The notes beneath the pieces were generated by a model. It had not been told where the DNA came from, did no database searches, and was given only the letters and a program-made list of their open reading frames with translations. The translations under genes and the position numbers were made by a program. From a virus, in IMG/VR virus record IMGVR_UViG_3300032893_000108, positions 1 to 43,481 of that record: a stretch of 43,481 nt of DNA. One strand, 5' to 3'. Below, one piece after another: positions 7,759 through 16,625 of this stretch (its first letter is position 1; the number at the start of each line of letters is the position of its first letter).

Positions 7759-8169
7759 TTAGTAATCACCACCAACTGCCGTACACATAATACCTGAGGC
7801 AATTGCAGTTCCAATGGTAACATTCAATTTATATCCAGCAGGAAGAACCAGATTAGCTCTAATATACATAGGAATACTAGCTGCTGTTTGTGAGGCAGTG
7901 TTAGCAGCCATAGTTACTTCGTAAACTAATGCGTTGTTAGCTGCTGTAGTATTAGTACTACCGTTGTTAACAAAAAACCTAACAACTGTAGCCACGTTGG
8001 TTCCTAAATGACGAAGATAAATATCATCTAGTTTAGAACCATTCGTTCCTGCAGTAAACACAGTTGCTACTGTACCTGTTCCATCGAATGCGGTATTGGC
8101 ATTAACTCCCGTAGTTATGTAGCTTGTACGGGGCGTCGCTGTAAAAATAGGATTAACGTTTGCTGACAT
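7759..8169 (-). CDS. Virion decoration / beta-sandwich protein
   Basis: A 136-aa protein almost entirely of Thr, Ala, Asn, Gly and Val with alternating strands (TVATVFTAG, VATVVRFFVNNG, LVYEVTMAANT, GYKLNVTIGTA). It resembles small immunoglobulin-like or jelly-roll virion proteins. AAGGAG precedes the ATG. It lies within the tail-protein run, so an external virion role is likely. Confidence 0.45.
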   Translation of the reverse strand: MSANVNPIFTATPRTSYITTGVNANTAFDGTGTVATVFTAGTNGSKLDDIYLRHLGTNVATVVRFFVNNGSTNTTAANNALVYEVTMAANTASQTAASIPMYIRANLVLPAGYKLNVTIGTAIASGIMCTAVGGDY

Positions 8170-8178
8170 TCTAGCTCC

Positions 8179-8925
8179 TTATAAGTTAATATACGCGTAT
8201 ATTTTAGCAGAGGTTACGCCCCCAGAGGGCCCTATCGTAAAACCTGTACTACCAGAATTAATCTGTAATGTATCGCCGGGATTATAACTCGAGAATACAA
8301 CTCTAATACCTGTACCACCCCGGGTAGGATCAAGAACAGGCTCAGAAGACATCTTGCCGTTAGTATCATTAATCAATACCCAACCAGCCGGGTCAAGAGT
8401 TAATTTAGCGGATCTTGTTAAAGCTGTTGAATTACTACCGCCAGCTAAGTTTAATGCGCTAGCGATAGAAACCGTACTAGCACTAACCCCTGAAGCTGAT
8501 AGGTAAGGTTTAGCAGCAGAAGTAGTGGCATTAATCGCCGTAACTACTTGTGTAACAGTAGATACCCCATCTGCGATCTGTACAGTCACTGCTGTTCCTG
8601 TTACAGATACAACCTCACTACCAGCAGTACCGCCAGATGTAAAGGTTATAGTGATGTTATTGCCGTTACTGCCGAATCCTGGCTTAGCAGTTAATGTGAT
8701 ACCTTGAGTTACTAGTGTTGCCTGAGTTTCTGTAGCAGCAGTATTACTCTGGATGTTATCATCACCTAATCCAGTTGTAGTGCTTGTACCACCAGCCCAG
8801 TTAAGGCGGTTTTGGATATCTGTTTTATCCTGATTAGCATTAGCTGATAAAATTTTAGTAAAAGGTACGTATGGTGCTATTGTATAAACTAATGTAGTAG
8901 CTATAGAATTACCCTCGGCTAACTG
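8179..8925 (-). CDS. Virion protein lacking its own start; probable +1 continuation of 8909-9511
   Basis: On the minus strand the frame is open from 8925 to the stop at 8179. The 112 codons upstream of GTG 8589-8587 contain no ATG, GTG, TTG or CTG. The protein-like part includes NRLNWAGGTSTTTGL and the repeat domain GGTAGSEVVSVTGTAVTVQI. The GTG lies inside that domain, so it is not a credible start. The frame is +1 relative to the gene upstream, whose C-terminal codons CGA GGG TAA overlap it. Either a +1 ribosomal shift (or a base error) joins the two into one product of roughly 445 residues, or an unusual start is used. Confidence 0.6.
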   Translation of the reverse strand, partial: QLAEGNSIATTLVYTIAPYVPFTKILSANANQDKTDIQNRLNWAGGTSTTTGLGDDNIQSNTAATETQATLVTQGITLTAKPGFGSNGNNITITFTSGGTAGSEVVSVTGTAVTVQIADGVSTVTQVVTAINATTSAAKPYLSASGVSASTVSIASALNLAGGSNSTALTRSAKLTLDPAGWVLINDTNGKMSSEPVLDPTRGGTGIRVVFSSYNPGDTLQINSGSTGFTIGPSGGVTSAKIYAYINL

Positions 8926-9511
8926 TTAATATTGAAGACAAATCCTGGAATGATTGATTCGGAATTAAAGCAGGGTCGAATATAATACTGTTGTAGTTAT
9001 TACCGTCATTCCAGTTTAATGTAAATATACTTTCCTGATCATTCGTAGTTGTTTCTGACAGAGTTAAATAGCAATAGTCATCAGACAGCGTAATCGGGCT
9101 GCCAAACGATGTTTGAGTGTTACTGCCAGTTCCACTAACCAGGCAATAAACAAGCGCTGTAGCGGCCGCTGAGGCACGTATAGCAGTTTGTATCTGGGTA
9201 GCTGTAGATACTCCAGTTTGAATAGTAACTGTAATTGCTGATCCCGTGACAGATACAACTTCGGATCCGGCTGTTCCGCCGGAATTATAAATCACCGTAG
9301 GTGCTACAGTAGGATCTTTAGATATATATAGTAAATCCTGTATTACTATTCCAGGGGCAGCGATAGAGCGCTGGATTTTATTGATGTACACAGCATCAGC
9401 TGCGTTGATCTGTGATTTTCTTGGTTCAAACGTAAGTTCAGCTGTAGAATATGCATTCCCTAGCTGATCTTTGATTCTTAGCACGCAATCACATATAGTT
9501 AATACTGACAT
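8909..9511 (-). CDS. Virion protein with 'GSEVVSVTG' repeat domain (N-terminal part)
   Basis: A 200-aa protein with an N-terminal segment (VLRIKDQLGNAYSTAELTF), then the domain GGTAGSEVVSVTGSAITVTI followed by GVSTATQIQTAI, and a C-terminal beta region. The same domain occurs in the following frame (8179-8925), so a joined product would carry it twice. Proteins of this type are found among phage tail or capsid-associated proteins. The gene stops at TAA 8911-8909 inside the open frame of the next gene. Confidence 0.6.
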   Translation of the reverse strand: MSVLTICDCVLRIKDQLGNAYSTAELTFEPRKSQINAADAVYINKIQRSIAAPGIVIQDLLYISKDPTVAPTVIYNSGGTAGSEVVSVTGSAITVTIQTGVSTATQIQTAIRASAAATALVYCLVSGTGSNTQTSFGSPITLSDDYCYLTLSETTTNDQESIFTLNWNDGNNYNSIIFDPALIPNQSFQDLSSILTVSRG

Positions 9512-9519
9512 TCTATACC

Positions 9520-11538
9520 TTAAGCTATCTGTTGTGTAGGAATAGGTAGATTGCCTACTTCTTCCCAGTCAATTGCAAAAGCATGTATCCGAACAGGGGC
9601 TGAGCCTTCAAGCTGCTCGAATTTAAGTTTCAGTGAGGTTCCTACATTGTTATTCTCGTATGAATGTAGGTTAAACTCTATAGGACTGATATCAGGAACA
9701 TAGTCATCCCAGAAAGCTTGATCCCATAAGGCTATATCCCATAAAGCAGGTTGTGCACCTTTAGACGGGGCCATAGAAACTTTAACTACTGATTGATATT
9801 CCATCCTGATACGATTATCAGCCCAATAGTAACATGTTAGATCATTTGGCGTAAGTCTTTCAATCCAGACTAGCACTCTATTGAATTGTTTCAATGTATC
9901 AGGATTACCCATATGAAAACTTTTAGTTTCATAATCAAAACTTACAGCTGTTGGAGCATCGCTGTAATGTTGATAAATATTCCCTGATTGATCTCCAGCT
10001 AAGAGTATCTCTTGGAAGTTAGACTGGCGAAAGGATAACAACCCGCTGTATTGATTACTGTCTGAATCGAATATAAAAACACCATCCATCTCAGGCTGTT
10101 CAAGGTTTTGACCTGCAGCACTGTTGGTATTCCGAATATCCATTTTTATACTGAATTTATTAACACCTTTAGTATGATGACTCAATCGCCATATAACCTG
10201 GTTTTTAGATTCGTAGAATGCTCCATAACCGCGGTTTAAGTTACCAAGGTCTAAATCACCATCTGGAGCGAACAATGCGAATATAGGACGAGATACTCTA
10301 GAAGGTCTACCTTTACCATCCCATATAAAAATACCATTAATTCCAATCCAGGTTAGGAAACCATTGAAAGGAACTATCAAAGTTTGAATCTGACATCCTG
10401 TTTTATCAACAATCTTCAGCTCCCAATCATCAGAACTAGTTCCTTGTAGAATCCAAAGCTCTCTTTCCTTGAATATACAGAGATATTCTTCAGCACCGGT
10501 TGTGTATTCCGAAGGTATACCCAGGACTGCTAATCCAGTTATAGGACCACCTGTAGCTACGGTTATTTCATTCTCTAAAGGCCAGCTCTCAGGTTTATTA
10601 AGATCTGAGAGTCTGATAGTACTGTTATATGCTGTTACGAGTCTACGTTTAAAGACTGTGATGTACTTATAAGTATTTGCCGTATCTAAGGCTGAATTAT
10701 CTAATACCGTATTTCCGGCTCTAGCAACATTCTGCGAACTTACTATTGAGTCTCCAGTATCTACGTACGTTGTAGAAGTAGAAGCAAGTTTAGCAATAAT
10801 ACTGCCAGTAGTAAAACCACTGGATCCATTAACTGCACTCCTGTATATCCAAATTTGATCGTAAAGGGTTGTATCGTTATTCGTAATACCTGTTAAATCT
10901 ATAGTAACTTGATCAGTCGTAGCAGATATGGTTGCTGAAACATCTAAAGCTACGTTAGAGAAGGTTTGTGTTGATAATTTCCTGTATTGAACAGCATAAT
11001 AATATGTACCTGTAGTGACGAAAGTTCCACTATCTGAAGCCTGGGTAGCTGTTATATTACCTGTAGGAGCTGGTACTCCGTTTTTAGTTACTTTCGAACC
11101 ATAATATCCGTAAATACCATTCATACCGCCACCAGCCATCCATAATTGTGTTCCCCCAGTTAATGTATTGAATGGTGAGAAAACTACAGGCTGAATTGAG
11201 CTGGAGTTTAAGAAATCAGTGTTAGCGGCAGTAGTATCATCCGTAAGATTCGTCGCTGTGTTTGATGATAAACTAAAGGTTTGAAGTTTAGTACCTGCAG
11301 CTCTTACTACAGTTCGTGTATCTGTAGCTACATCATGCCAGGATCCTAAACCTAAAGTGTTAAGTTGCGCATCAGGACTTGAATTTAATTGCTTAGCTGC
11401 CAATACTTTAGTAATAGCACCTGTTTGTGCATATTCGTAGTTATAACTCTGTCCTGTAGCTGCATTATCTGCAACACTCAAAGGGCTGGAGCTGATATCT
11501 ATACCCCCTAGATTATGGGAGAATACAGTAATAGGCAT
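9520..11538 (-). CDS. Large tail protein, beta-propeller nozzle/stabilisation-like
   Basis: A 672-aa protein starting at the ATG preceded by AAGGA (11538); a longer frame to 11589 lacks a good site. The middle holds repeated strand segments with Gly-Trp and Asp-Lys-Thr motifs (RLSDLNKPESWPL, ERELWILQGTS, FLTWIGINGIFIWDGKGRP), which suggest a beta-propeller or beta-rich hub. Length and position after the adaptor fit the tail nozzle (T7 gp12) or P22 gp10 stabilisation protein of short-tailed phages. The C-terminus (FKLKFEQLEGS..FAIDWEEVG) resembles domains in such proteins. Confidence 0.6.
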   Translation of the reverse strand: MPITVFSHNLGGIDISSSPLSVADNAATGQSYNYEYAQTGAITKVLAAKQLNSSPDAQLNTLGLGSWHDVATDTRTVVRAAGTKLQTFSLSSNTATNLTDDTTAANTDFLNSSSIQPVVFSPFNTLTGGTQLWMAGGGMNGIYGYYGSKVTKNGVPAPTGNITATQASDSGTFVTTGTYYYAVQYRKLSTQTFSNVALDVSATISATTDQVTIDLTGITNNDTTLYDQIWIYRSAVNGSSGFTTGSIIAKLASTSTTYVDTGDSIVSSQNVARAGNTVLDNSALDTANTYKYITVFKRRLVTAYNSTIRLSDLNKPESWPLENEITVATGGPITGLAVLGIPSEYTTGAEEYLCIFKERELWILQGTSSDDWELKIVDKTGCQIQTLIVPFNGFLTWIGINGIFIWDGKGRPSRVSRPIFALFAPDGDLDLGNLNRGYGAFYESKNQVIWRLSHHTKGVNKFSIKMDIRNTNSAAGQNLEQPEMDGVFIFDSDSNQYSGLLSFRQSNFQEILLAGDQSGNIYQHYSDAPTAVSFDYETKSFHMGNPDTLKQFNRVLVWIERLTPNDLTCYYWADNRIRMEYQSVVKVSMAPSKGAQPALWDIALWDQAFWDDYVPDISPIEFNLHSYENNNVGTSLKLKFEQLEGSAPVRIHAFAIDWEEVGNLPIPTQQIA

Positions 11539-11545
11539 GTGATCC

Positions 11546-11842
11546 TTAGATTGCGATGTACTGAATAATATATGTAGCGCCCGTTCCACCTACATCTGCG
11601 TAAACGCCTTTAGTACAGCATACGGGGATGTTGAATGTAACAAATTGCGGGGCAGCAGTACTTGCTGGTATACTTAAACTAGCAATAAGCACACCTGAAG
11701 TAGAAGTACCATCATATACACTTAATGTAGCTGCGTTGGTACCATCTGATTTTAATTCAATCGATGTCACTGCACATTCAAGTGCTACTGCTTGTCCATC
11801 GGCATTTTGACTGCCTGTAGAGGTTGCGTAAGGTAAATGCAT
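11546..11842 (-). CDS. Small beta-sandwich virion protein
   Basis: A 98-aa protein (98 from the second ATG, which best fits the AAGGAG site). Strands VTSIELKSDG, ATLSVYDGTST, GVLIASLSIPA, FVTFNIPV and GVYADVGGT form a compact sandwich. It is clearly similar to the 99-aa protein at 13762-14061 (FELNP.. ATLNIYDSGSG.. GIYAVLTGT), so the two are paralogues. A capsid or tail decoration role is inferred. Confidence 0.5.
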   Translation of the reverse strand: MHLPYATSTGSQNADGQAVALECAVTSIELKSDGTNAATLSVYDGTSTSGVLIASLSIPASTAAPQFVTFNIPVCCTKGVYADVGGTGATYIIQYIAI

Positions 11843-11851
11843 CATTTCTCC

Positions 11852-12571
11852 TTAGAAGGGTTCGAAAGTATTGACATACTGGGGCGCTTTACTACGCTCC
11901 ATGAGTTGGTGACGAAATTGTCGGAATAAATCTACCATCCTGGTATTAGCAAGAGCATACCCTTGTCCTTGGCCGGATAGATCATCTTTAAACTTAGCTT
12001 TAGCTATGATATAACTAACAATCAACTCTTTAAACAACGGACTCATTCCATTATCAAGAGTATCACTGCCATATACTAATACAGCGGGATACGCAGTGTA
12101 TTCCATTATAAGACCTACAGAAGGATAATTACCAGGAGTAGTCTGAGTTGTAGTCTCGGAAGCCCCAGGAATAGGTCGTAGTACTAGTTTATTACCTCTG
12201 AAGTAATAATAAGGTTCATAGCTTGAGGACCCCTGAGAAGATTGTGAAAGATCATAATCATTCACTATATTCTGGTGGTATTCCAACCTTCTAGCTATCG
12301 TACCTTGAACTTTATGAACAGTCTTAACAGAGAAACAGTCAGAGGGTAGATCAACAGTTTCCACACCACCTACAATACTTAGGTTAACAGTTTTATCGAA
12401 CTGACCCTCACCTGCTTCATTAACAGTTAAGAATATTTGCTGCAAAGCATCATTAGCGTATCCCGTCAGCTCTGCATCAGAAAATCTACTGTTTTCTGCC
12501 TTGGGCTGGTTTAGTGCTATCCTCGCGTCTCGGATCAGTCGATCCAGACTCGGTGCCACTAGTGTCGCCAT
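11852..12571 (-). CDS. Head-to-tail adaptor protein
   Basis: A 239-aa protein with an N-terminal helical part (LDRLIRDARIALNQ, FSDAELTGYANDALQQIF) typical of podovirus adaptor or tail-tubular-A proteins (P22 gp4, T7 gp11). A beta region (VNLSIVGGVETVDLPSDCFSV) and a C-terminal helix pair (LFKELIVSYIIAKAKFKDD) follow. It would bind the portal and carry the nozzle. It lies between MCP/fibre genes and the large tail protein. Its start overlaps the preceding gene by 86 bases. Confidence 0.65.
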   Translation of the reverse strand: MATLVAPSLDRLIRDARIALNQPKAENSRFSDAELTGYANDALQQIFLTVNEAGEGQFDKTVNLSIVGGVETVDLPSDCFSVKTVHKVQGTIARRLEYHQNIVNDYDLSQSSQGSSSYEPYYYFRGNKLVLRPIPGASETTTQTTPGNYPSVGLIMEYTAYPAVLVYGSDTLDNGMSPLFKELIVSYIIAKAKFKDDLSGQGQGYALANTRMVDLFRQFRHQLMERSKAPQYVNTFEPF

Positions 12572-13016
12572 CTAATCCCAATTCCTTTCTAATAAGTTCA
12601 GCATTGCTGAGTGCTTGTTTTGAAATCTCGCCTCTGAGTGTGTTAAGCTCTCTAATAGCTTCAACATCACCTTTTGATGCAAGAATCAACGGGTCAACTT
12701 TTAATCCCTTAACTTCAAGATCAAGCCTTAAGCTTGACATAAGATTATGTTTTTGCCATTCAAGCTTTTGAACACGTTTATTAACACCTTCACGGCGCTT
12801 ATCTTCAAGATACTGGATGCGCTCAGGATTATCTTTTTCAAGTTCCATAATAGAGTCTGGTATTTCAACCAACCCCTCTTCACCTCTTAATTGACCCATA
12901 AATCGAGCTAATTCAGGGATATAGAACATCTTGATTTCACGGGGCTTGAATGTAAACCATTTCCCGTGAGCTTGTGTTGATACTTGTTTGTCGAGACAAT
13001 TCATTACGAACGGCAT
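12486..13016 (-). CDS. Hypothetical virion-block protein
   Basis: A 176-aa protein with an N-terminal KWFTFKPREIKMFYIPELARF segment that looks like a small beta domain, a long charged helical middle (RREGVNKRVQKLEWQKHN) and a disordered Ser/Thr/Gly-rich tail. The tail is what overlaps the adaptor gene, in another frame, for 86 bases. A GGAGG site precedes the start. Its role in the virion or in assembly is unknown. Confidence 0.5.
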   Translation of the reverse strand: MPFVMNCLDKQVSTQAHGKWFTFKPREIKMFYIPELARFMGQLRGEEGLVEIPDSIMELEKDNPERIQYLEDKRREGVNKRVQKLEWQKHNLMSSLRLDLEVKGLKVDPLILASKGDVEAIRELNTLRGEISKQALSNAELIRKELGLDGDTSGTESGSTDPRREDSTKPAQGRKQ

Positions 13017-13041
13017 GTGAACCTCCTACGGTTAGTGAGCC

Positions 13042-13587
13042 TTATTGTTGTTTCTTGTCTGAGAAAAACCAGAATGGGTTAAATCCTGATTGAGTATAAT
13101 CTTTTAAATCGCCGAATGCTTTCTTATAATGTTTAGCAGCGTAACGGATACTATCTTCTTCTTGCTTTTCTAAAGCTATTTGCTGCTCTAGAGCTTTTGT
13201 ATCATCATCTTCCCAAAGCTGACGACCTGTCTTCTCTTTATAAGCCCAAGCATCCATACTGCGTAGTTTTTTGATGAAATTAATATCTAGATAATCTAAG
13301 TCTGCAACCCAATGTTCGAAACTAGAAAGTTTTGTTTTAGCAATAGGACGTTGCCAAACTTCCCAGCAGCCTCGGCCTTCTTTTTTATAAGGATTCCAGC
13401 CTACAAACAACCTATCCCAATAATCTGTCAGCGCTTTTTCGAAGGTTTTGCGGTTACAGTCAAAGATCGAACCTTTACAGGTATGGCCCGGCCCTTTGGG
13501 TAAAACAGGTTCTCGATTACGTCTAATAGCAGTTTCGTAAGCTTCTTCAACATGCCTTCTTTTTATGATTTCATCATTGCTGAGCAT
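13042..13587 (-). CDS. Hypothetical helical protein
   Basis: A 181-aa protein rich in Lys, Glu, Trp and Tyr, with two Cys (HTCKG, FDCNRK) near residues 36-44 and a long C-terminal helix (LEQQIALEKQEEDS). The aromatic-rich centre (YWDRLFVGWNPYKKEGRGCWEVW) is unusual. I do not recognise the family. It overlaps the small membrane protein gene by 14 bases and belongs to the virion operon. Confidence 0.5.
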   Translation of the reverse strand: MLSNDEIIKRRHVEEAYETAIRRNREPVLPKGPGHTCKGSIFDCNRKTFEKALTDYWDRLFVGWNPYKKEGRGCWEVWQRPIAKTKLSSFEHWVADLDYLDINFIKKLRSMDAWAYKEKTGRQLWEDDDTKALEQQIALEKQEEDSIRYAAKHYKKAFGDLKDYTQSGFNPFWFFSDKKQQ

Positions 13588-13765
13588 TATTTACCATTCG
13601 TCGATGCATATAATTCATATTACTTGCTGCGAAAGCGAGTAGAGGTCCCCAATCAATAGTAGGGGCTGTGAGGATTTTGACAAGCACAGCTATGAATGCT
13701 ATAGTTGTCCAGCTTATACCTCCATCATTATCTAAAAGCTTAAAAAAGTCAAGTATTTTTATCAT
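13574..13765 (-). CDS. Small membrane protein
   Basis: A 63-aa protein with a hydrophobic region WTTIAFIAVLVKILTAPTI and a second, shorter hydrophobic segment (WGPLLAFAASNM), ending in a basic RR motif. It may have one or two membrane helices. It is ATGA-coupled to the beta-sandwich gene before it. A holin-like role is possible but the operon position (mid-virion) gives no strong support. Confidence 0.5.
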   Translation of the reverse strand: MIKILDFFKLLDNDGGISWTTIAFIAVLVKILTAPTIDWGPLLAFAASNMNYMHRRMVNNAQQ

Positions 13766-14061
13766 CCTAAGCTAAAACCAATTGTGTAAGTTGTTGTACC
13801 CGTTAATACAGCGTAAATACCTGAATTTGCTGTTCTAAGTGAGGGAAATTCGCAGTAAATACTGTTCTGCCCTGCAGCTACCGAAGCTGTTGTTATAAGT
13901 AATGTAGTATCACCACTACCGCTATCGTAGATATTAAGAGTAGCGTATCCTGTAGAAGGTGGGTTAAGCTCAAATCCATGTAAGTATCCGCCAGTTGAAG
14001 TAATTTGTGATGTAGCAGATTTAACTCCGCTTGATGTAGCGGTAGGTCTTATATAAGCCAT
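13762..14061 (-). CDS. Small beta-sandwich virion protein
   Basis: A 99-aa protein paralogous to 11546-11842: both have the order FELxxxxxGYATLNIYDSGSG, a central LLITTASVAAG strand and a closing GIYAVLTGTTTYTIGF. This is a compact Ig or jelly-roll fold. Its start overlaps the stop of the upstream 47-aa gene by 13 bases. A decoration or tail-associated role is inferred from location. Confidence 0.5.
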   Translation of the reverse strand: MAYIRPTATSSGVKSATSQITSTGGYLHGFELNPPSTGYATLNIYDSGSGDTTLLITTASVAAGQNSIYCEFPSLRTANSGIYAVLTGTTTYTIGFSLG

Positions 14062-14192
14062 TTAAATAGTCTTTTATACCAAGATTGTTTCTTTATAAAC
14101 CCCGGTTGTACTAATTTACCATTAATAAACAACGTGTTGTTAGGATTAGTGACTACTTCTGTATCTGAGTAAACTATAACTGTGTTATTCAT
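14049..14192 (-). CDS. Small protein of 47 aa, tightly coupled
   Basis: The minus-strand frame begins at an ATG that overlaps the previous stop (ATGA at 14192-14189) and ends at TAA 14051-14049. It encodes 47 residues with a beta-like start (NNTVIVYSDTEVVTN), LFINGKLV, and a basic aromatic tail (WYKRLFKWLI). The coupling on both sides and protein-like composition support it as real. Function unknown. Confidence 0.6.
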   Translation of the reverse strand: MNNTVIVYSDTEVVTNPNNTLFINGKLVQPGFIKKQSWYKRLFKWLI

Positions 14193-14464
14193 GCTGGTGT
14201 TACACTAATTTTTATTGAATTAATTTCATCTCTGGCAGTTTGCCTATCTGTCTCAGCCAACTGGGGTACTTCTACACCCTTCATGATATCTTTTATATAA
14301 TCAGTTATTCTATCACAAACAAAATCCATAGGTGCTTGGGGATTAGGAATAGGATTGCCATTATCATCAGTACCGATAATTGCTTGGTATTTATAAGCAA
14401 CACAAAAATCCTGTAAAATTCTTTGTGCTTGATCATCAGGTAGAGATGTTAATAGTTGTGCCAT
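14189..14464 (-). CDS. Hypothetical small virion-block protein
   Basis: A 91-aa protein with an N-terminal helical segment (LLTSLPDDQAQRILQDFCVAYKYQ), a loop GTDDNGNPIPNPQAP, and a C-terminal helix with VCDRITDYIKDIMKG. Its start shares one base with the stop of the fibre gene. It may be a small chaperone or fibre-associated protein, but this is only positional. Confidence 0.5.
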   Translation of the reverse strand: MAQLLTSLPDDQAQRILQDFCVAYKYQAIIGTDDNGNPIPNPQAPMDFVCDRITDYIKDIMKGVEVPQLAETDRQTARDEINSIKISVTPA

Positions 14465-15732
14465 TATAAAGCCTCTAATTTAAGATGAGCTGCGTATTGC
14501 ATAGCAGTTACTCCAACTGATGTATAATCTATAGCGTACTTTATGGCTACGCCGGTTCTTGCATAAATTGTACATCTACCATTTAAATTAGTAGTTGTTG
14601 TATTACCAGCTGAACTTATACCAGATGTGCCTGTGTTAGTATTCATAAGCATAGTGACAGATTGCGCTACGTTCCCGTCACCATCATTATATGTTATAAC
14701 AACACCAGTTGTGCCGCCTAGCACAGAAGAAGTGCTAGCAGCTGTTGTTACTTGTAGATACGCTGAAACTCGATATAGCCCTGTTGCGGTTGGCGTATAC
14801 AGTGTTGTAGCGGATTTAGCTGCTGTCTGGGCTGTTAAATCAGCTGTGGCTAATTCTGATGGTACGCCGTTAGATACCGTAGCTATGTTGTTATATTTAG
14901 TAATTAAATTACCGAGTTGTATTTCACCACTAGCTCCCGTTCTAAGAGCTATGTTAGTTGATCCTTTCGTAAGAGAAAGGATATCAACACCTATCTGTGT
15001 TGTTAAAGTACCTGATCCACTTCCATCAACAACTACATATCCAGATCTGGTGCCCCATGTGACACCTGTGTTAATTGTGAATGCCGACCTATAACCACTG
15101 TAAGCTGATGATGAATCCCATGTACCGCTACTAGCCACACTAAATATAGGTCTATCATGATGTGAACCTAAGGATCCTAAAAATATGTTGTTACTTGAAT
15201 TAGAGGATACATAAGTTGGATTAGAGAAAAATATCTGACCATTAGCTAAGTTATTATTAGAACTAGCGAATGTTACTGTCGGATTAAAAGTGCACATATA
15301 CGGCATAACACCAAATGATGCGCCGTTCGAAAAAGTTATAGCACTGTTAAATATATTTAATCCTAGGTTAGCACTAGAACCAAGGGTTATTGTACCTCCT
15401 AAAGTAACACCTGTTAATATGGATGTTAAGGACTCTGTTTGTGAAGCCCAAAAATTAAGCATTCCATTATTATCAATGGATGATCTTTTTATTGCACCGC
15501 TGTTTAATACCTGTAATGCATCTGCTGATTGTGATGCTGCTAATTGTACTAAATGCCCTATTGTGGATGCCGAAGCACATATTATATCAAGTTGTGCTGT
15601 AGCAGCAGATGTACCACCAACACTTAATGAGAATCCACCAGTGTTACCATAAATATGAGTTATACCGGTGGATCTGGGTATTATATCTGTTGTATTGGCT
15701 AGTTTAAATGGCGGTATTATATTTAAAGCCAT
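14464..15732 (-). CDS. Tail fibre / receptor-binding-like protein
   Basis: A 422-aa protein, Ser/Thr/Asn/Gly/Ala-rich, with repeated short strands expected of a trimeric beta-helix (GHLVQLAASQSADALQVLN, SNLGLNIFNSAITFSNG). Motifs such as SIDNNGMLNF and GEIQLGN recur in phage fibres. The C-terminal third (TGLYRVSAYLQVTTAAS.. VTYNDGDGNV) looks like a C1q/TNF-like jelly-roll head. A receptor-binding role is inferred. It lies between the 290-aa protein and the adaptor cluster. Confidence 0.6.
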   Translation of the reverse strand: MALNIIPPFKLANTTDIIPRSTGITHIYGNTGGFSLSVGGTSAATAQLDIICASASTIGHLVQLAASQSADALQVLNSGAIKRSSIDNNGMLNFWASQTESLTSILTGVTLGGTITLGSSANLGLNIFNSAITFSNGASFGVMPYMCTFNPTVTFASSNNNLANGQIFFSNPTYVSSNSSNNIFLGSLGSHHDRPIFSVASSGTWDSSSAYSGYRSAFTINTGVTWGTRSGYVVVDGSGSGTLTTQIGVDILSLTKGSTNIALRTGASGEIQLGNLITKYNNIATVSNGVPSELATADLTAQTAAKSATTLYTPTATGLYRVSAYLQVTTAASTSSVLGGTTGVVITYNDGDGNVAQSVTMLMNTNTGTSGISSAGNTTTTNLNGRCTIYARTGVAIKYAIDYTSVGVTAMQYAAHLKLEAL

Positions 15733-16605
15733 TTATGCATACCCCATAGCTACCAATAATCCTGTAGAAGGAGCTGAGCCGCCTGTTATAGTAGTTGTAG
15801 CAGCTATCGTTATAGCTGTGGAGAACGAAAATGGTGCCCCATCAAAACTACCATCTAGTACACCACCTGCCGGTATAGCTAATGTTAAATCAGGAGTAGT
15901 AGTACCAACAGTAACACTACCTTGTGCTACGTTATAAAGTTGTAAAAAAGCATCCGCAGCATTTGAATTATATACATGATAATAATATAAATTTCCAGCC
16001 GAAGCTTTAACAGCTGTTGCAGTATTAGACAACGCAGTATTGCGGAATCTTGTCATACCGCCAGTAGTTGCAACTGCTGTTGATACTGTTCCTCTTAAGT
16101 TACCATTCGTTATATTAGTATTTATAGTACTTAAGGATGAATCAGTCGCAGCTCCGGTAGGTAAAGATATAGTTCCGGAAATATTAGTTATATTCCAAGT
16201 ACCGGATTGAGCAGCTGAAACTGAATCCGTACCTGAAGATAATGTCCAGGTACGACCTGTAGTCCAACTACCGCTCTGAGTAGCTGCCACTGTCCAAGAT
16301 CCTGATTGGGATGCCGGAATAGCTGTTTGATCAGTTGGTAAAACTACCCGCAGAGTCTGAGCTGATGTAGTACCTGAGTTAAAGGCAGCAGCACCTGTAG
16401 AATTACCAATTTGAGCTGCAGTGCGTATAGTTGAGGCACCGACTGTGCCATAATTTGTATCTACTGTTGTTGGTAGATTTGTAACAGATACTGAGCCGGA
16501 TATTGTGACAGTACCTACGACATTAACATTAAGCTTATCTGTATTAAGATCGCCAGTTGTGACGTTACGTAAATCGTCTAATACTGTAGTGTAAGGTCCT
16601 GCCAT
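15733..16605 (-). CDS. Fibre/neck-like virion protein
   Basis: A 290-aa protein with a repetitive N-terminal half (GSVSVTNLPTTVD, then three copies of a Q-S-G-S/T-W unit: SQSGSWTV, TQSGSWTT, AQSGTWNI) and a C-terminal beta sandwich (NLYYYHVYNSNAADAFLQLY). The C-terminal domain resembles the small sandwich proteins at 11546 and 13762. It sits directly after the major capsid gene, so it is probably a head decoration or fibre protein. Confidence 0.5.
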   Translation of the reverse strand: MAGPYTTVLDDLRNVTTGDLNTDKLNVNVVGTVTISGSVSVTNLPTTVDTNYGTVGASTIRTAAQIGNSTGAAAFNSGTTSAQTLRVVLPTDQTAIPASQSGSWTVAATQSGSWTTGRTWTLSSGTDSVSAAQSGTWNITNISGTISLPTGAATDSSLSTINTNITNGNLRGTVSTAVATTGGMTRFRNTALSNTATAVKASAGNLYYYHVYNSNAADAFLQLYNVAQGSVTVGTTTPDLTLAIPAGGVLDGSFDGAPFSFSTAITIAATTTITGGSAPSTGLLVAMGYA

Positions 16606-16625
16606 ATATTCTTTTTGATATATAA

